A DNA stretch of 54,197 nt from CAWGCA01 sp963820955 (GCA_963820955.1 CAWGCA010000012.1:1-54197), one strand, 5' to 3'; counted from the first letter of the stretch, positions 26,215 to 34,559 are shown. The notes: generated by a model not told the origin, from the sequence alone. Program-made: numbers and translations.

Positions 26215-26836
26215 CCTCCTTCCATCCGAGCTGCAGTTGTTTCACCTGCCCCCGGGTAAGGCTTACCTCCTGGTGGGTGGTCAGAATCACCATGCCGCCA
26301 TCCTCGACGTGGGAGCGAATAACCGACTGCAGAAAGTCCACTGCCGCCAGGTCCAGGGCGGTAAAGGGCTCGTCCAGAATCCATAGCTGCGCCCGGTTAA
26401 CCAGCAGGCGCGCCATCGCCACCCGTCGCTTCTGACCCTGGGAGAGCACCCGCGTCGGCAGATCCTCGTGCCCTCGCAAACCCATCTGCTCCAGCGCTTC
26501 CCAGGCCTGACGATCAGTGATGGAAACACCCTCCAGAACGCAGCCAATACGCAGGTTTTCCACCCCGTTGAGGTCATCCTTGATGCCGTTCTTGTGGCCA
26601 ATATAGACCAGATCACGGCTGAACTCCTCACCCAATTGGCGGATACTCTCACCCTTCCAGCGCACCTTACCCGCCGTCGGCTGAATCAGCCCGCAGATGG
26701 CGCGCATCAACGTAGTCTTGCCGCTACCGTTGTGGCCATGAAGGTGCAGCAGCTCTCCGGGCTTCAGGGAAAAAGTGAGCCCCGAAAATAACCGGCGATC
26801 ACCACGAACACACTCCAGATCCGCGATTTCAAGCAT
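26201..26836 (-). CDS. ccmA: Heme exporter ATP-binding protein CcmA
   Basis: ATPase of the CcmAB complex. With the start at MLEIADLEC (26836) the protein has 211 residues, the normal length. Walker A is HGHNGSGKTTLMRAI, the signature is VLSQGQKRRVAMARLL and Walker B is LWILDEPFTALD, followed by the switch His (ILTTHQ). First gene of the ccm operon. The longer frame to 26881 lacks family similarity. Confidence 0.96.
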   Translation of the reverse strand: MLEIADLECVRGDRRLFSGLTFSLKPGELLHLHGHNGSGKTTLMRAICGLIQPTAGKVRWKGESIRQLGEEFSRDLVYIGHKNGIKDDLNGVENLRIGCVLEGVSITDRQAWEALEQMGLRGHEDLPTRVLSQGQKRRVAMARLLVNRAQLWILDEPFTALDLAAVDFLQSVIRSHVEDGGMVILTTHQEVSLTRGQVKQLQLGWKEDGNV

Positions 26837-26875
26837 CTTAAACTCTGTATGAATGAGGGAAACTCTGAATTTAGT

Positions 26876-26967
26876 CGTCATTCCGGACGAAGCGCAGCGT
26901 AGATCCGGAATCTATCAACCGAAGTAAGCAATTAAATTACTGGATCCCGGCCTGCGCCGGGATGACG
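26876..26967. repeat. MITE/REP-like palindromic element upstream of ccmA
   Basis: Bounded by imperfect terminal inverted repeats cgtcattccgg (26876-26886) and ccgggatgacg (26957-26967), one mismatch. Each end also folds on itself: ttccgga/tccggaa at 26881-26910 and atcccgg/ccgggat at 26944-26963. The ends resemble the GTCATTCC...GGATGACG class of short dispersed repeats common in proteobacterial spacers. It lies in the ccmA-rdgB divergent spacer. Confidence 0.6.
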
Positions 26968-27122
26968 AAACAGCAATAAATCTAGATCTTCCTTTAGAAA
27001 AAGGATCTGATTGTACACAGTTGGTGTTGCCGGTTCGAGTAAACCGTGGCAGCGACCTAACGAGTCCTCCGACTCCCTTTGGGTTAGAATTCCCGGTCTG
27101 TCCAAAGGAAGAGAGCACAATC

Positions 27123-27731
27123 ATGTCCCTGAGTCATCGTGGCGAGCGCATCGTGCTCGCCAGCAACAACGCCGGCAAGGTCCGGGAAATCAACCAGCTG
27201 CTTTCCGAGCAACAGATCGAGGTCGTTCCCCAGCAGGAGTTCGAGATCCCGGAAGTGGAGGAAACGGGCCTAACCTTCGTAGAGAACGCCATTCTCAAGG
27301 CCCGCAACGCGGCCCAACACAGCGGGCTGCCCGCCATCGCAGACGATTCGGGGATAGAAGTGGACGCGTTGCAGGGGGCGCCAGGCATCTACTCGGCCCG
27401 ATTTGCCGGCCCCGGCTGCAACGACCAGGAGAACAATCGAAAACTGCTGGTGGCGCTAAAGGAAATCCCCGACGACGAGCGCACGGCCCGCTTTCAGTGC
27501 CTGATGGTCTATATGCGGCACAGCAACGACCCTACCCCCATCATCTGCCAGGGCACCTGGGAGGGACGGATCCTGTTCAAGCCCCAGGGGGAAGGTGGCT
27601 TCGGCTATGACCCGTTGTTTCTGGTAGCGGAGAGAAACTGCTCCTCCGCACAACTCCCACCGGAGGAGAAAAACCGCCTGAGCCATCGAGGCCAGGCCCT
27701 GCGGAAACTGCTCATCGCACTCTCTTCTTAG
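27123..27731 (+). CDS. rdgB: dITP/XTP pyrophosphatase (Ham1/RdgB)
   Basis: House-cleaning NTPase that hydrolyses dITP, ITP and XTP to monophosphate plus PPi. 202 residues from ATG 27123, with GGAAGAG 9 nt upstream. Motifs: VLASNNAGKVREI, GLTFVENAILKARNA, PAIADDSGIEVDAL, YSARFAG and GEGGFGYDPLF. The longer open frame from 27021 runs through the leader and is rejected. Confidence 0.95.
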   Translation: MSLSHRGERIVLASNNAGKVREINQLLSEQQIEVVPQQEFEIPEVEETGLTFVENAILKARNAAQHSGLPAIADDSGIEVDALQGAPGIYSARFAGPGCNDQENNRKLLVALKEIPDDERTARFQCLMVYMRHSNDPTPIICQGTWEGRILFKPQGEGGFGYDPLFLVAERNCSSAQLPPEEKNRLSHRGQALRKLLIALSS

Positions 27732-27990
27732 TGTCTCAAACGAATAACGCTTTGCTTGTCCAATTCAGGAGAGGCGAAAAACGGAGTTTACCAACTTCCA
27801 TTCCCGTGGATCTGACGCGCCACAACGGCAGCCCGAGTGCTTAACTGTACGGCAGAGGGAAATAAATGCTTAACCACCTGGAAATAAAGCAGAAACATAC
27901 AATGCCTACCCTGGCGACAGTGGATCCTGGCCGAGAGGGCAGTACCGCCGCTGGAAAGAACAAAATCACAAGTACGGGAGGAAAGAAGAG
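27732..27990. other. Spacer between rdgB and the PilZ gene
   Basis: 259 nt without a recognisable gene, terminator or repeat. The PilZ ribosome site (gggagg at 27976-27981) lies at its end. Confidence 0.4.
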
Positions 27991-28344
27991 ATGACGATCG
28001 AGAAAAGGCACAGTCAACGCGTTGCATTGCACCTCGACGCACAGCTGCTTTATCGCGGCCGATGCTGCAAGGTGGTATTGAAGAATCTCTCGATAGAGGG
28101 GATTTTCCTGAATACCGGGGATCTTAGCATTCCGAACGGCACCCTTGTCGATCTGGAATTCTCTCTAGCAGACCACCGCTGGCAGATTTCGGGACTGGTG
28201 GTGCACCAGGCCATGAAAGGCATCGGGGTAATGTTTCGCGTGAGTCAACCGGAGTTGTTCCAAATGGCCAGCGAGCGCACGCAGCAGGCGGCGGTACTAC
28301 CGTCAGTTCCGCCAGATCAGCAGGGCGGGCTCTGGCAGGGATAA
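27991..28344 (+). CDS. PilZ domain protein
   Basis: Small (117 residues) single-domain PilZ protein, a predicted c-di-GMP receptor. Both binding motifs are present: RxxxR as RHSQR at residues 6-10 and N-x-S-x-x-G as NLSIEG around 33-38. The barrel continues to GIGVMFR. A strong purine-rich ribosome site (ggaggaaagaag) precedes ATG 27991. It could answer to the GGDEF-EAL protein at 11266, though no operon links them. Confidence 0.88.
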   Translation: MTIEKRHSQRVALHLDAQLLYRGRCCKVVLKNLSIEGIFLNTGDLSIPNGTLVDLEFSLADHRWQISGLVVHQAMKGIGVMFRVSQPELFQMASERTQQAAVLPSVPPDQQGGLWQG

Positions 28345-28506
28345 CGAGGAACAAACAGCATGAAACGCCCTCGCCCAACCAGCCATGAGTTAGCGCGACG
28401 CTTTGTCGAGGATGTGCCGAGGTCCTAACACTCATCAAGGAACCCTAAAGTTTTCCCTCCACCTTCCGCCACTAAGGGGCAACAAGCCACAAAAAAACCA
28501 TGTTCT

Positions 28507-28962
28507 ATGACGTTGAAATCCGACAGCAGTCAATACGACGCTACTTATCGTCAAATCATCGCACAGATCGGCGAGGCCGAAAAAATCCTAGCGCGGGCAA
28601 ACCGGGCTGATTTATCGGGTTTCGAAAGGAAGATTGAGGCCGAAAAATTCCATCGCACCCTCAACACCATCCGCTCCGAAATTAAAAGGCTGGAGACGAT
28701 CGTCATCGTCGAATCCCGGGTCGAGGAGAAAAAGCCGGTCAGCGCCACCGCAATCGCAGCGAATCCGGGACTCTATGAAATGTTCAACGAATCCATCTTT
28801 CTTCGGCAGCGACAGCTCTCCATCGAGCAGATTGAGTCCATCATAGAGCGCGAACGGCAATTGAGCCGCTACCGGGGAGGCGAGTCCAGGGTTTCCGCCT
28901 TCAGCCGTCTTTTGAGAAAGCTGGCCGACGGCTTTCAGGTGTTAAAAAAGGTCGCAGCATAA
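28507..28962 (+). CDS. Hypothetical helical protein
   Basis: 151 residues, not recognised. It is predicted to be nearly all helical and charged, with heptad-like stretches (about 10-75 and 98-125: YRQIIAQIGEAEKILARAN, QLSIEQIESIIERERQLSR) and a basic end. No signal or membrane segment. It lies 162 nt after the PilZ gene. A coiled-coil adaptor or chaperone role is possible but not shown. Confidence 0.65.
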   Translation: MTLKSDSSQYDATYRQIIAQIGEAEKILARANRADLSGFERKIEAEKFHRTLNTIRSEIKRLETIVIVESRVEEKKPVSATAIAANPGLYEMFNESIFLRQRQLSIEQIESIIERERQLSRYRGGESRVSAFSRLLRKLADGFQVLKKVAA

Positions 28963-28987
28963 CCCCTGCCACCCACTGAACCACTTT

Positions 28988-29128
28988 CTACCCCCACAAC
29001 TGTGGGATAATCTTGCCCCTCTCTTTACTCGTTCGCCAATAGATCACTTTCTTGCGATACTGCGACCCAATCACGATATGATACTCATACTCCCATTTAA
29101 TATGGGCTAGGCTTTGCGATTGCTTCAT
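28988..29128 (-). pseudogene. IS200/IS605-type Y1 transposase, N-terminal remnant
   Basis: The minus strand from ATG 29128 encodes 46 residues with the start of an IS200-family TnpA: SLAHIKWEYEYHIVIGSQYR followed by KKVIY. This matches the family pattern H-T-K-W-x-x-x-Y-H-I-V-x-x-x-x-Y-R-x-x. The frame then degenerates and stops at 28988, with no HUH or catalytic Tyr region. A palindrome (cccacaactgtggg, about 28993-29006) lies at its end. It is a decayed insertion sequence fragment. Confidence 0.7.
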
Positions 29129-29247
29129 GCGTTTCGCCTGAGTTTACCCTTCTGGGCTTTCCTCAGGAGGCTTGCTGATCGTATAGAAAAACGGCCATCA
29201 CTCAACGGCCACCAAACTAAAGACACAATCTTCGTCAGAGAACGAAC

Positions 29248-30441
29248 ATGGCCAAAACACTCGTATTCGATTCCTCAGAAGGAACACGGGTCCCTTTTTT
29301 GCGGGGAATTCTGACCCGTTCAGTGCACGAGGCCGGTCTGGAATTCGAAGATGCCTACAACCTGGCATCCACCATCCGACAGGATCTCGCAGAGATCGAC
29401 GAGATATCACAGGACGATCTGAGGACCCGGGTTATCGAACTGCTGCAGAAATCCTACAGCGCGAAGGTCGTCGATGACTACCAGTCCTCAGGGCGCGTAC
29501 CGGCTCCTATCATGGTCGAGGATGCCGAGGGTCAGGCATCTCCCTTCTCCCGGGCCGAACATCTGCGCCTGCTGGAATCCTGCGGGCTCTCAAACAAGGA
29601 TGCGGAGAAGGCCAGCAAGCATATCTACCAACACCTGATCGAAAATAACGTCAAGGAACTGAGTTCGTCCCGACTGGGCCACCTTACCTACATCTGCCTG
29701 CACCGCCACTTCGGTGCGCGTATCGCCAGACGCTACCTGGTGTGGGTGGAATTCACACACAGCGACCGGCCTCTGATTCTGTTGATCGGTGGCACCACAG
29801 GATGCGGAAAAAGCAGTATTGCGACAGAAGTGGCCCACCGCCTCGGCGTGGTGCGCACCCAGTCCACCGACATGCTGCGAGAAGTTATGCGCATGCTGAT
29901 CCCGAAACGACTGCTACCGGTGCTACACAGCTCGGCCTTCAACGCCTGGCAGGCGCTGCCGGCCAGGCTCTCCTATCAGGCTGACGAGGAGAAACTGATC
30001 GCTGACGGTTATCGCAGCCAGATGGAACTGCTCTCCGTCCCCTGTGAGGCGGTTATCCAGAGAGCCCTGCGGGAAAGGGTCTCCCTGATACTTGAGGGAG
30101 TCCATGTGCACCCCTCACTGATGACACTGATCGACCGGCGCGAGGACGCGGTTATCGTGCCTATCATGGTCGCGGTATTGAAGCAGGAGAAACTGAAGAA
30201 ACGCCTGCGTGGCCGGGGAAGGCGGGCTCCGAAGCGGGGGAGCGAACATTATCTCGCCCACTTCGACCAGATCTGGGCCCTGCAGTCATTTCTGCTGTCC
30301 GAGGCCGACCGCACTGGCATACCGATCATCGCCAACAACGACAAAGAGAAATCAACTATCGAAATCATGAGCACTATTGTCGACGTGATGGAGAAAAAAT
30401 TTTCAGCCACACCTGCCGAGGTCTTTGGACATGGGCAGTAA
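29248..30441 (+). CDS. 2-phosphoglycerate kinase-like protein with two ATP-cone domains
   Basis: 397 residues. Two ATP-cone (nucleotide-sensing) modules lie at about 14-75 (VPFLRGILTRSVHEAGLEFE) and 98-160 (SPFSRAEHLRLLESCGLSNK). A P-loop kinase domain follows with Walker A GGTTGCGKSS at 181-190, then TQSTDMLREVMRM and EGVHVHPSLM. This layout is that of 2-phosphoglycerate kinase from methanogens and related bacterial proteins, which makes 2,3-bisphosphoglycerate from 2-phosphoglycerate. It overlaps the next gene, an archaeal-type phosphoglycerate mutase whose product is 2-phosphoglycerate, which supports the assignment. The ATP-cones suggest feedback by adenine nucleotides. Confidence 0.8.
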   Translation: MAKTLVFDSSEGTRVPFLRGILTRSVHEAGLEFEDAYNLASTIRQDLAEIDEISQDDLRTRVIELLQKSYSAKVVDDYQSSGRVPAPIMVEDAEGQASPFSRAEHLRLLESCGLSNKDAEKASKHIYQHLIENNVKELSSSRLGHLTYICLHRHFGARIARRYLVWVEFTHSDRPLILLIGGTTGCGKSSIATEVAHRLGVVRTQSTDMLREVMRMLIPKRLLPVLHSSAFNAWQALPARLSYQADEEKLIADGYRSQMELLSVPCEAVIQRALRERVSLILEGVHVHPSLMTLIDRREDAVIVPIMVAVLKQEKLKKRLRGRGRRAPKRGSEHYLAHFDQIWALQSFLLSEADRTGIPIIANNDKEKSTIEIMSTIVDVMEKKFSATPAEVFGHGQ

Positions 30442-31711
30442 GAAAAAGGGTCTGTTGCTTATTCTGGACGGCCTGGGCGATCGGGGCATCGCCGCCTTTG
30501 ACGGCAGGACCCCGCTGGAGGCGGCGGAGACACCCAATATGGATGGATTGATCCGGCTTGGTCAGGGCGCCTTGGTCGATCCTCTCTACCCCGGCGTGCC
30601 GGTAGGCACCCATACCGGCACGGGTGTACTGCTTGGCATCCCACCGGTAGAAATCGCCTCGCTCGCCAGGGGTCCGATTGAGGCGGCCGGAACCGGTCTG
30701 TCGGCCGATCCTGGCGATCTGTTGATTCGCTGCAATTTCGCCACCCTCGAGGCAGACGGAGAGCAGATGCGGATCATCGACCGACGCGCCGGCCGGATCA
30801 ATGAGCACACCGCGGAACTTGCCCGGGAACTGGAGGAGGTTGAAGTTGGAGACGGAATTCTGGCCACGCTGATACCCGCCACCCAGCATCGCGCGGTACT
30901 CCGGCTGAGTGGAAAGAACCTGTCTGCCGCCGTCAGCGATACGGACCCCGGCAGCCGCCTGCAACCCCTGCTGGTGACACCCTGTCAGCCACTGGCACAA
31001 GATGATGCCGCCGGCAAAACCGCCAGCGCCATCAACCGCTTCACGGCCATCAGCCACGAAAGACTCAACACCCACCCGATCAATGTTCAAAGGCGCAACG
31101 AGGGTCTGTTGCCCGCCAACGGGGTCATCTGCCGCAGCGCCGGAATGCTCGGCCAACCTACCAGCCTGATCAATCATCTGGGCATCTCTGCCGGGCTGGT
31201 CGCCGGAGAGAGCACCGTGCTGGGACTTGGCCGGGTGCTGGGTTACCGGGTGGTCACCGACCCCCGCTTCACCTCGATGCCAGACACCGACCTGCAGGCA
31301 AAAGTCGTTGCCGCTAAGAGCATGCTCGAACAGCAGGATATGGTCTTCCTTCACGTCAAGGGGCCTGATATCTGCGCCCACGATTATGATCCTCAGGCCA
31401 AAAAAGCACTGCTCGAGGCGGTGGACCAGGCACTGGCAGGTATCTTGTCCAGTGACCTGGTGGTCGGGGTCACCGGTGACCACTCCACAGACAGCAACTC
31501 AGGGCGCCACGTCGGGGACCCGGTACCTTCCCTGCTCTTTTCACCGGACGGAAGAAGAGATCGCTGCGATCGTTTCGGGGAAGCCGATTGTGCCGGTGGC
31601 GGGCTTGGTCGCGTGTCAGCCACCGGATATCTCTTCGCCATGCTCGATGCAATGGGTTTTGTGCGTAATTTCAAAGCGGCCGACACACTTTTCTTCAGCC
31701 CGATCCGTTGA
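30431..31711 (+). CDS. apgM: Archaeal-type 2,3-bisphosphoglycerate-independent phosphoglycerate mutase
   Basis: Alkaline-phosphatase-superfamily mutase interconverting 3- and 2-phosphoglycerate. 426 residues from ATG 30431 (gagg 10 nt upstream; a TTG at 30425 is the longer alternative). Motifs: LLLILDGLGDRG with the metal Asp, TPLEAAETPNMDGL, the nucleophile region PVGTHTGTGVLLG, FLHVKGPDICAHD and VVGVTGDHSTDSNSGRHVGDPVPSLLF-type metal site. This type is common in archaea and patchy in bacteria. The 11-nt overlap with the 2PGK gene implies a joint role in making 2,3-bisphosphoglycerate or a derivative. Confidence 0.88.
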   Translation: MGSKKKGLLLILDGLGDRGIAAFDGRTPLEAAETPNMDGLIRLGQGALVDPLYPGVPVGTHTGTGVLLGIPPVEIASLARGPIEAAGTGLSADPGDLLIRCNFATLEADGEQMRIIDRRAGRINEHTAELARELEEVEVGDGILATLIPATQHRAVLRLSGKNLSAAVSDTDPGSRLQPLLVTPCQPLAQDDAAGKTASAINRFTAISHERLNTHPINVQRRNEGLLPANGVICRSAGMLGQPTSLINHLGISAGLVAGESTVLGLGRVLGYRVVTDPRFTSMPDTDLQAKVVAAKSMLEQQDMVFLHVKGPDICAHDYDPQAKKALLEAVDQALAGILSSDLVVGVTGDHSTDSNSGRHVGDPVPSLLFSPDGRRDRCDRFGEADCAGGGLGRVSATGYLFAMLDAMGFVRNFKAADTLFFSPIR

Positions 31712-31831
31712 TTTTTTCCCGTCGGATGGGAGACTGCCCCCTGGCAAACTTCGGATTGTTCGATCCTATGAGTCCGAGTCCTTTCCGGCCCCATTAATCC
31801 CGCGCTTGAAATAACCGCGACCGATCGATGT

Positions 31832-31879
31832 ATCGACAAACCCCATGGTAGGGATTTGTCGAAGTACCCTTCAACTAAA
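31832..31879. repeat. Dispersed 48-nt hairpin repeat, copy 1
   Basis: Matches 52638-52685 at 42 of 48 positions in the same orientation. The first 30 nt fold as tcgacaaa...tttgtcga around a ccatgg centre; the remainder is gaagtacccttcaactaaa. It sits just downstream of apgM. Confidence 0.7.
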
Positions 31880-31948
31880 GGCGCGATGCCATCCCTCGAT
31901 CGCCCCAGATTAGCGCTGACAAGCAAATGGGCTTAGAACCCCCCCCGT

Positions 31949-31977
31949 CAGACATAAAAATGACATAATATCGTCAT
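31949..31977 (+). promoter_or_regulatory. Pho-box-like triple direct repeat
   Basis: Three 7-mers spaced by 4-nt A/T spacers: CAGACAT-AAAA-ATGACAT-AATA-TCGTCAT. Each matches the PhoB half-site CTGTCAT at 5 of 7 positions with the exact 11-bp period. A possible -10 (TATAGC, 31986-31991) lies 8 nt downstream. It is 414 nt from the DUF47 start, which is far, so function is uncertain. Confidence 0.35.
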
Positions 31978-32226
31978 GTTCTCCATATAGCCTGAGGGGT
32001 TTTGTCCTAATTTATTGATGAGTTTACTGACCGAGATCAAAGCACGCTTTTCTGTTTCCTTTATTCTGCACGATTAGAAACAAAAGAAGCGGCCGGGAAT
32101 CTGAAGCGCGTGATCGGCAGAGAAGTGGGCGTCCGCGGTTTGGTTTCGTTGTTACAACGGAATGATAACATTGTCGTGGGCCAAAGGCCGTGGAAGTACG
32201 ACCAGGGCTCGATACTATCAAGCTTA

Positions 32227-32253
32227 TTGACTGTTTTTTACACAATCTATAAA
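32227..32253 (+). promoter_or_regulatory. Candidate sigma-70 promoter for DUF47-PiT
   Basis: TTGACT (32227-32232) and TATAAA (32248-32253) with a 15-nt spacer in an A/T-rich stretch, about 135 nt upstream of the DUF47 start. Spacing is short of the ideal 17. Confidence 0.4.
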
Positions 32254-32295
32254 AATTTGACGTTTGATTTTCACGTGTGGCACCTCGCTCGGGCG

Positions 32296-32313
32296 ACAGA
32301 AAGCGCTTTCTGT
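32296..32313. promoter_or_regulatory. 18-bp perfect palindrome in the DUF47 leader
   Basis: ACAGAAAGCGCTTTCTGT is a perfect palindrome lying between the candidate promoter and the DUF47 gene. It is a plausible repressor operator; no T-run follows, so it is unlikely to be a terminator. Confidence 0.45.
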
Positions 32314-32390
32314 TCCCTTTGTTTGCGTACTGCACAAAAACCCGACTCGGCACACAACTAAATATCAACCGTTGTTTACAGGAGGACTCT

Positions 32391-33071
32391 ATGCGAACAA
32401 CAAATCCCATCGCCTCCCTACTGGGAAGCTCTCCGTTTAAGCCAATGAAGGCCCACATGCGCGTTGCCGTCGAATGCGTCTCAGAGGTCCCGGCGCTGTT
32501 TGACGCCCTGATCGCCAAGGATCAGGAGGCGTTGAAGGCCCAGAAAGAGAAGATCTTTGCCAAGGAGCAGGAGGCAGATGACCTGAAGCACGACATCCGG
32601 GCACATCTGCCGAAGAGTCTGTTCATGCCGGTCGACCGTCGTGACCTGTTGGAGGTCCTCAACATGCAGGACTCCATCGCCGACACCGCCCAGGATATCG
32701 CCGGCTTGATGATGGAGCGAGACATGGCGGTGCCGGAAGGCATGGCGGAACCCCTGACCGCCCTGGTGCGACGCTGCGTCGACACCTGCGAGCAGGCCGG
32801 AACCATTATGGAAGAACTCGATGAGTTGATCGAAATGGGGTTCCGTGGCCGCGAGGCCACCAAGGTCGAAGAGATGGTCGAAAAGCTCAATCTGATCGAG
32901 GATGAGACCGACGAGATGGGCATGGCGCTGGCCCGCACCCTGTTCTCCAAAGAGGACGAAATGAAACCGGTATCAGTGATGTTCTGGTACCAGCTGATCC
33001 AGTGGATTGGTGATCTGGCGGACTACGCGGAGAAGGTGGGCGACCGCATGCGCCTGTTGATCGCCCGGTAG
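32391..33071 (+). CDS. PhoU-like DUF47 family protein
   Basis: 226-residue all-helical protein of the DUF47/TIGR00153 family, PhoU-like partners of PiT phosphate transporters. Repeated features are visible: KEKIFAKEQEADDLKHDIRAHLPKSLFMPVDRRDLLEVLNMQDSIADTAQDI and a second half with EKLNLIEDETDEMG and LIQWIGDLADYAEKVGDRMRLLI, written here in parts of the helical bundle with acidic metal-binding positions. ATG 32391 has a strong AGGAGG site 6 nt upstream, which decides the start against a longer frame from 32277. It precedes the PiT gene by 125 nt. Confidence 0.92.
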   Translation: MRTTNPIASLLGSSPFKPMKAHMRVAVECVSEVPALFDALIAKDQEALKAQKEKIFAKEQEADDLKHDIRAHLPKSLFMPVDRRDLLEVLNMQDSIADTAQDIAGLMMERDMAVPEGMAEPLTALVRRCVDTCEQAGTIMEELDELIEMGFRGREATKVEEMVEKLNLIEDETDEMGMALARTLFSKEDEMKPVSVMFWYQLIQWIGDLADYAEKVGDRMRLLIAR

Positions 33072-33196
33072 GGACCACACACCCTGAACCGCGGGTCTGT
33101 TCAGGGGAGTTTATGTTCGCTTCTCGTTCCAACCACCCGGCCGCACAGCTCCAAACCGTGAGCCCGGGATAACAAATTAGAGTTAAGGAGTCCGTA

Positions 33197-34468
33197 ATGG
33201 AGATCATCTCTGAATGGGGCACAGTTTTTCTGGTTATGGCCATTATCTTTGGCGCCTACATGACCTGGGGCATCGGCGCCAACGACGTGGCCAACGCCAT
33301 GGGCACATCGGTCGGCTCCGGTGCCATCACCGTCAAACAGGCGATCATCATCGCCGCTATCTTTGAGTTTGCCGGCGCCTTTATCGCCGGCGGCTCGGTC
33401 ACCGCGACCATCCGCAAGGGCATCATCGATCCCGCCGCGATCCAAGGATCGCCGGAACTCCTGGTCTACGGTATGCTGGCAGCCCTGCTGGCGGCTGCCA
33501 TCTGGCTGATGGTCGCCTCCAGCCGCGGTTGGCCGGTCTCCACCACTCATACTATTGTCGGCGCTATCGTCGGCTTCGCCATGGCCGGCATCGGCATGGA
33601 TGCGGTGAACTGGGCGAAGATCGGCGGCATCGTCGCCAGTTGGCTGGTATCCCCCCTGATCGGAGGCACCATCGCGCTGTTGTTGATGGTCAGTGTCCGG
33701 AAGTTAATACTTAACACGGCACAGCCATTCGAGCAGGCCAAGAAATGGGGGCCAGTCTATGTCTTCCTGGTTGGTTTCATCGTATCCCTGGTCACCCTGT
33801 TCAAAGGCCTGAAACACCTCAAGCTGGAACTCTCCATGGGTGAGAGCTTCGTCGCAGCCATCGTCTTTGGCATTATCGTCGCCATCATTGGAAAGATGAT
33901 GATCGCGAGAGTGAAGGTAGACAAGACCGCAGAGCAGGATTACCACTACGCCAGCGTGGAAAAGGCCTTTACCCCGCTGATGATCTTCACCGCCTGCGCC
34001 ATGGCCTTCGCCCACGGATCGAATGACGTTGCCAACGGCATCGGCCCCCTGGCCGCAGTGGTATCGATCATTAACAGCGGCGGTGAAGTCGCCCAGAAGG
34101 CAGAGCTGCCGATCTGGATCCTGGTGCTTGGTGGCGCCGGTATCGTGGTCGGTCTGGCCACCATGGGCTACAAGGTAATGCAGACCATCGGCACCAAGAT
34201 CACCGAACTGACCCCGACCCGTGGCTACTGTGCCACCCTGGCAGCCGCCACGACGGTGGTACTGGCCTCCAAGACGGGACTCCCGGTCTCAACCACCCAT
34301 ATCGCCGTTGGCGCTGTGATGGGGGTGGGCCTGGCCCGCGGCATCGGCGCCCTGGATCTGAGGGTACTCGGCAACATCGTCGTATCCTGGATCGTCACAC
34401 TGCCAGTAGGCGGTGTCTTGGCGGCCCTGCTTTTCTTTTTGTTCAAGGGCATTTTCGGCACATCATAA
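33197..34468 (+). CDS. pit: Inorganic phosphate transporter, PiT family
   Basis: Low-affinity phosphate (metal-phosphate) symporter in the inner membrane. 423 residues, about 10-11 membrane segments, with the two PiT repeat signatures GIGANDVANAMGTSVGSGA (27-45) and AHGSNDVANGIGPLAAV (about 274-290). Matching SSRGWPVSTTHTIVGAIVG and SKTGLPVSTTHIAVGAVMG loops are present. A ribosome site (AAGGAG) lies 8 nt upstream. Probably one transcript with DUF47, ended by the terminator at 34483. Confidence 0.95.
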   Translation: MEIISEWGTVFLVMAIIFGAYMTWGIGANDVANAMGTSVGSGAITVKQAIIIAAIFEFAGAFIAGGSVTATIRKGIIDPAAIQGSPELLVYGMLAALLAAAIWLMVASSRGWPVSTTHTIVGAIVGFAMAGIGMDAVNWAKIGGIVASWLVSPLIGGTIALLLMVSVRKLILNTAQPFEQAKKWGPVYVFLVGFIVSLVTLFKGLKHLKLELSMGESFVAAIVFGIIVAIIGKMMIARVKVDKTAEQDYHYASVEKAFTPLMIFTACAMAFAHGSNDVANGIGPLAAVVSIINSGGEVAQKAELPIWILVLGGAGIVVGLATMGYKVMQTIGTKITELTPTRGYCATLAAATTVVLASKTGLPVSTTHIAVGAVMGVGLARGIGALDLRVLGNIVVSWIVTLPVGGVLAALLFFLFKGIFGTS

Positions 34469-34482
34469 ATTCCGTAAGGCGT

Positions 34483-34514
34483 AAAAAGCCTCCCCGGTCC
34501 GGGGAGGCTTTTTT
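34483..34514 (+). terminator. Rho-independent terminator after the PiT gene
   Basis: GCCTCCCCGG (34488-34497) pairs perfectly with CCGGGGAGGC (34499-34508), flanked by A5 and followed by a T6 run. This is the clearest terminator in the window. The next gene begins only 46 nt later. Confidence 0.93.
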
Positions 34515-34559
34515 CTGCACTCCACCATCCTCTTGTAGACCTCCCATGGCAAAAAACCT

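Larger units (their letters stand above)
31712..32390. other. 679-nt non-coding region upstream of the DUF47-PiT pair
   Basis: No gene is supported. It holds, in order: a 48-nt hairpin repeat shared with 52638-52685, a Pho-box-like triple repeat (31949-31977), two similar segments (32041-32070 and 32302-32330), a sigma-70-like promoter (32227-32253), an 18-bp perfect palindrome (32296-32313) and a strong ribosome site for the next gene. Confidence 0.5.

Noticed and set aside
28446..28475. TAAAGTTT...GCCACTAA resembling a sigma-28 flagellar promoter ahead of the 28507 gene
   Set aside because: The spacer is 14 nt rather than 11, and the -10 part differs at two positions; no flagellar gene is nearby.
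30374..31483. 369-codon minus-strand frame opposite apgM
   Set aside because: Antisense shadow of a well-supported gene; no motifs.
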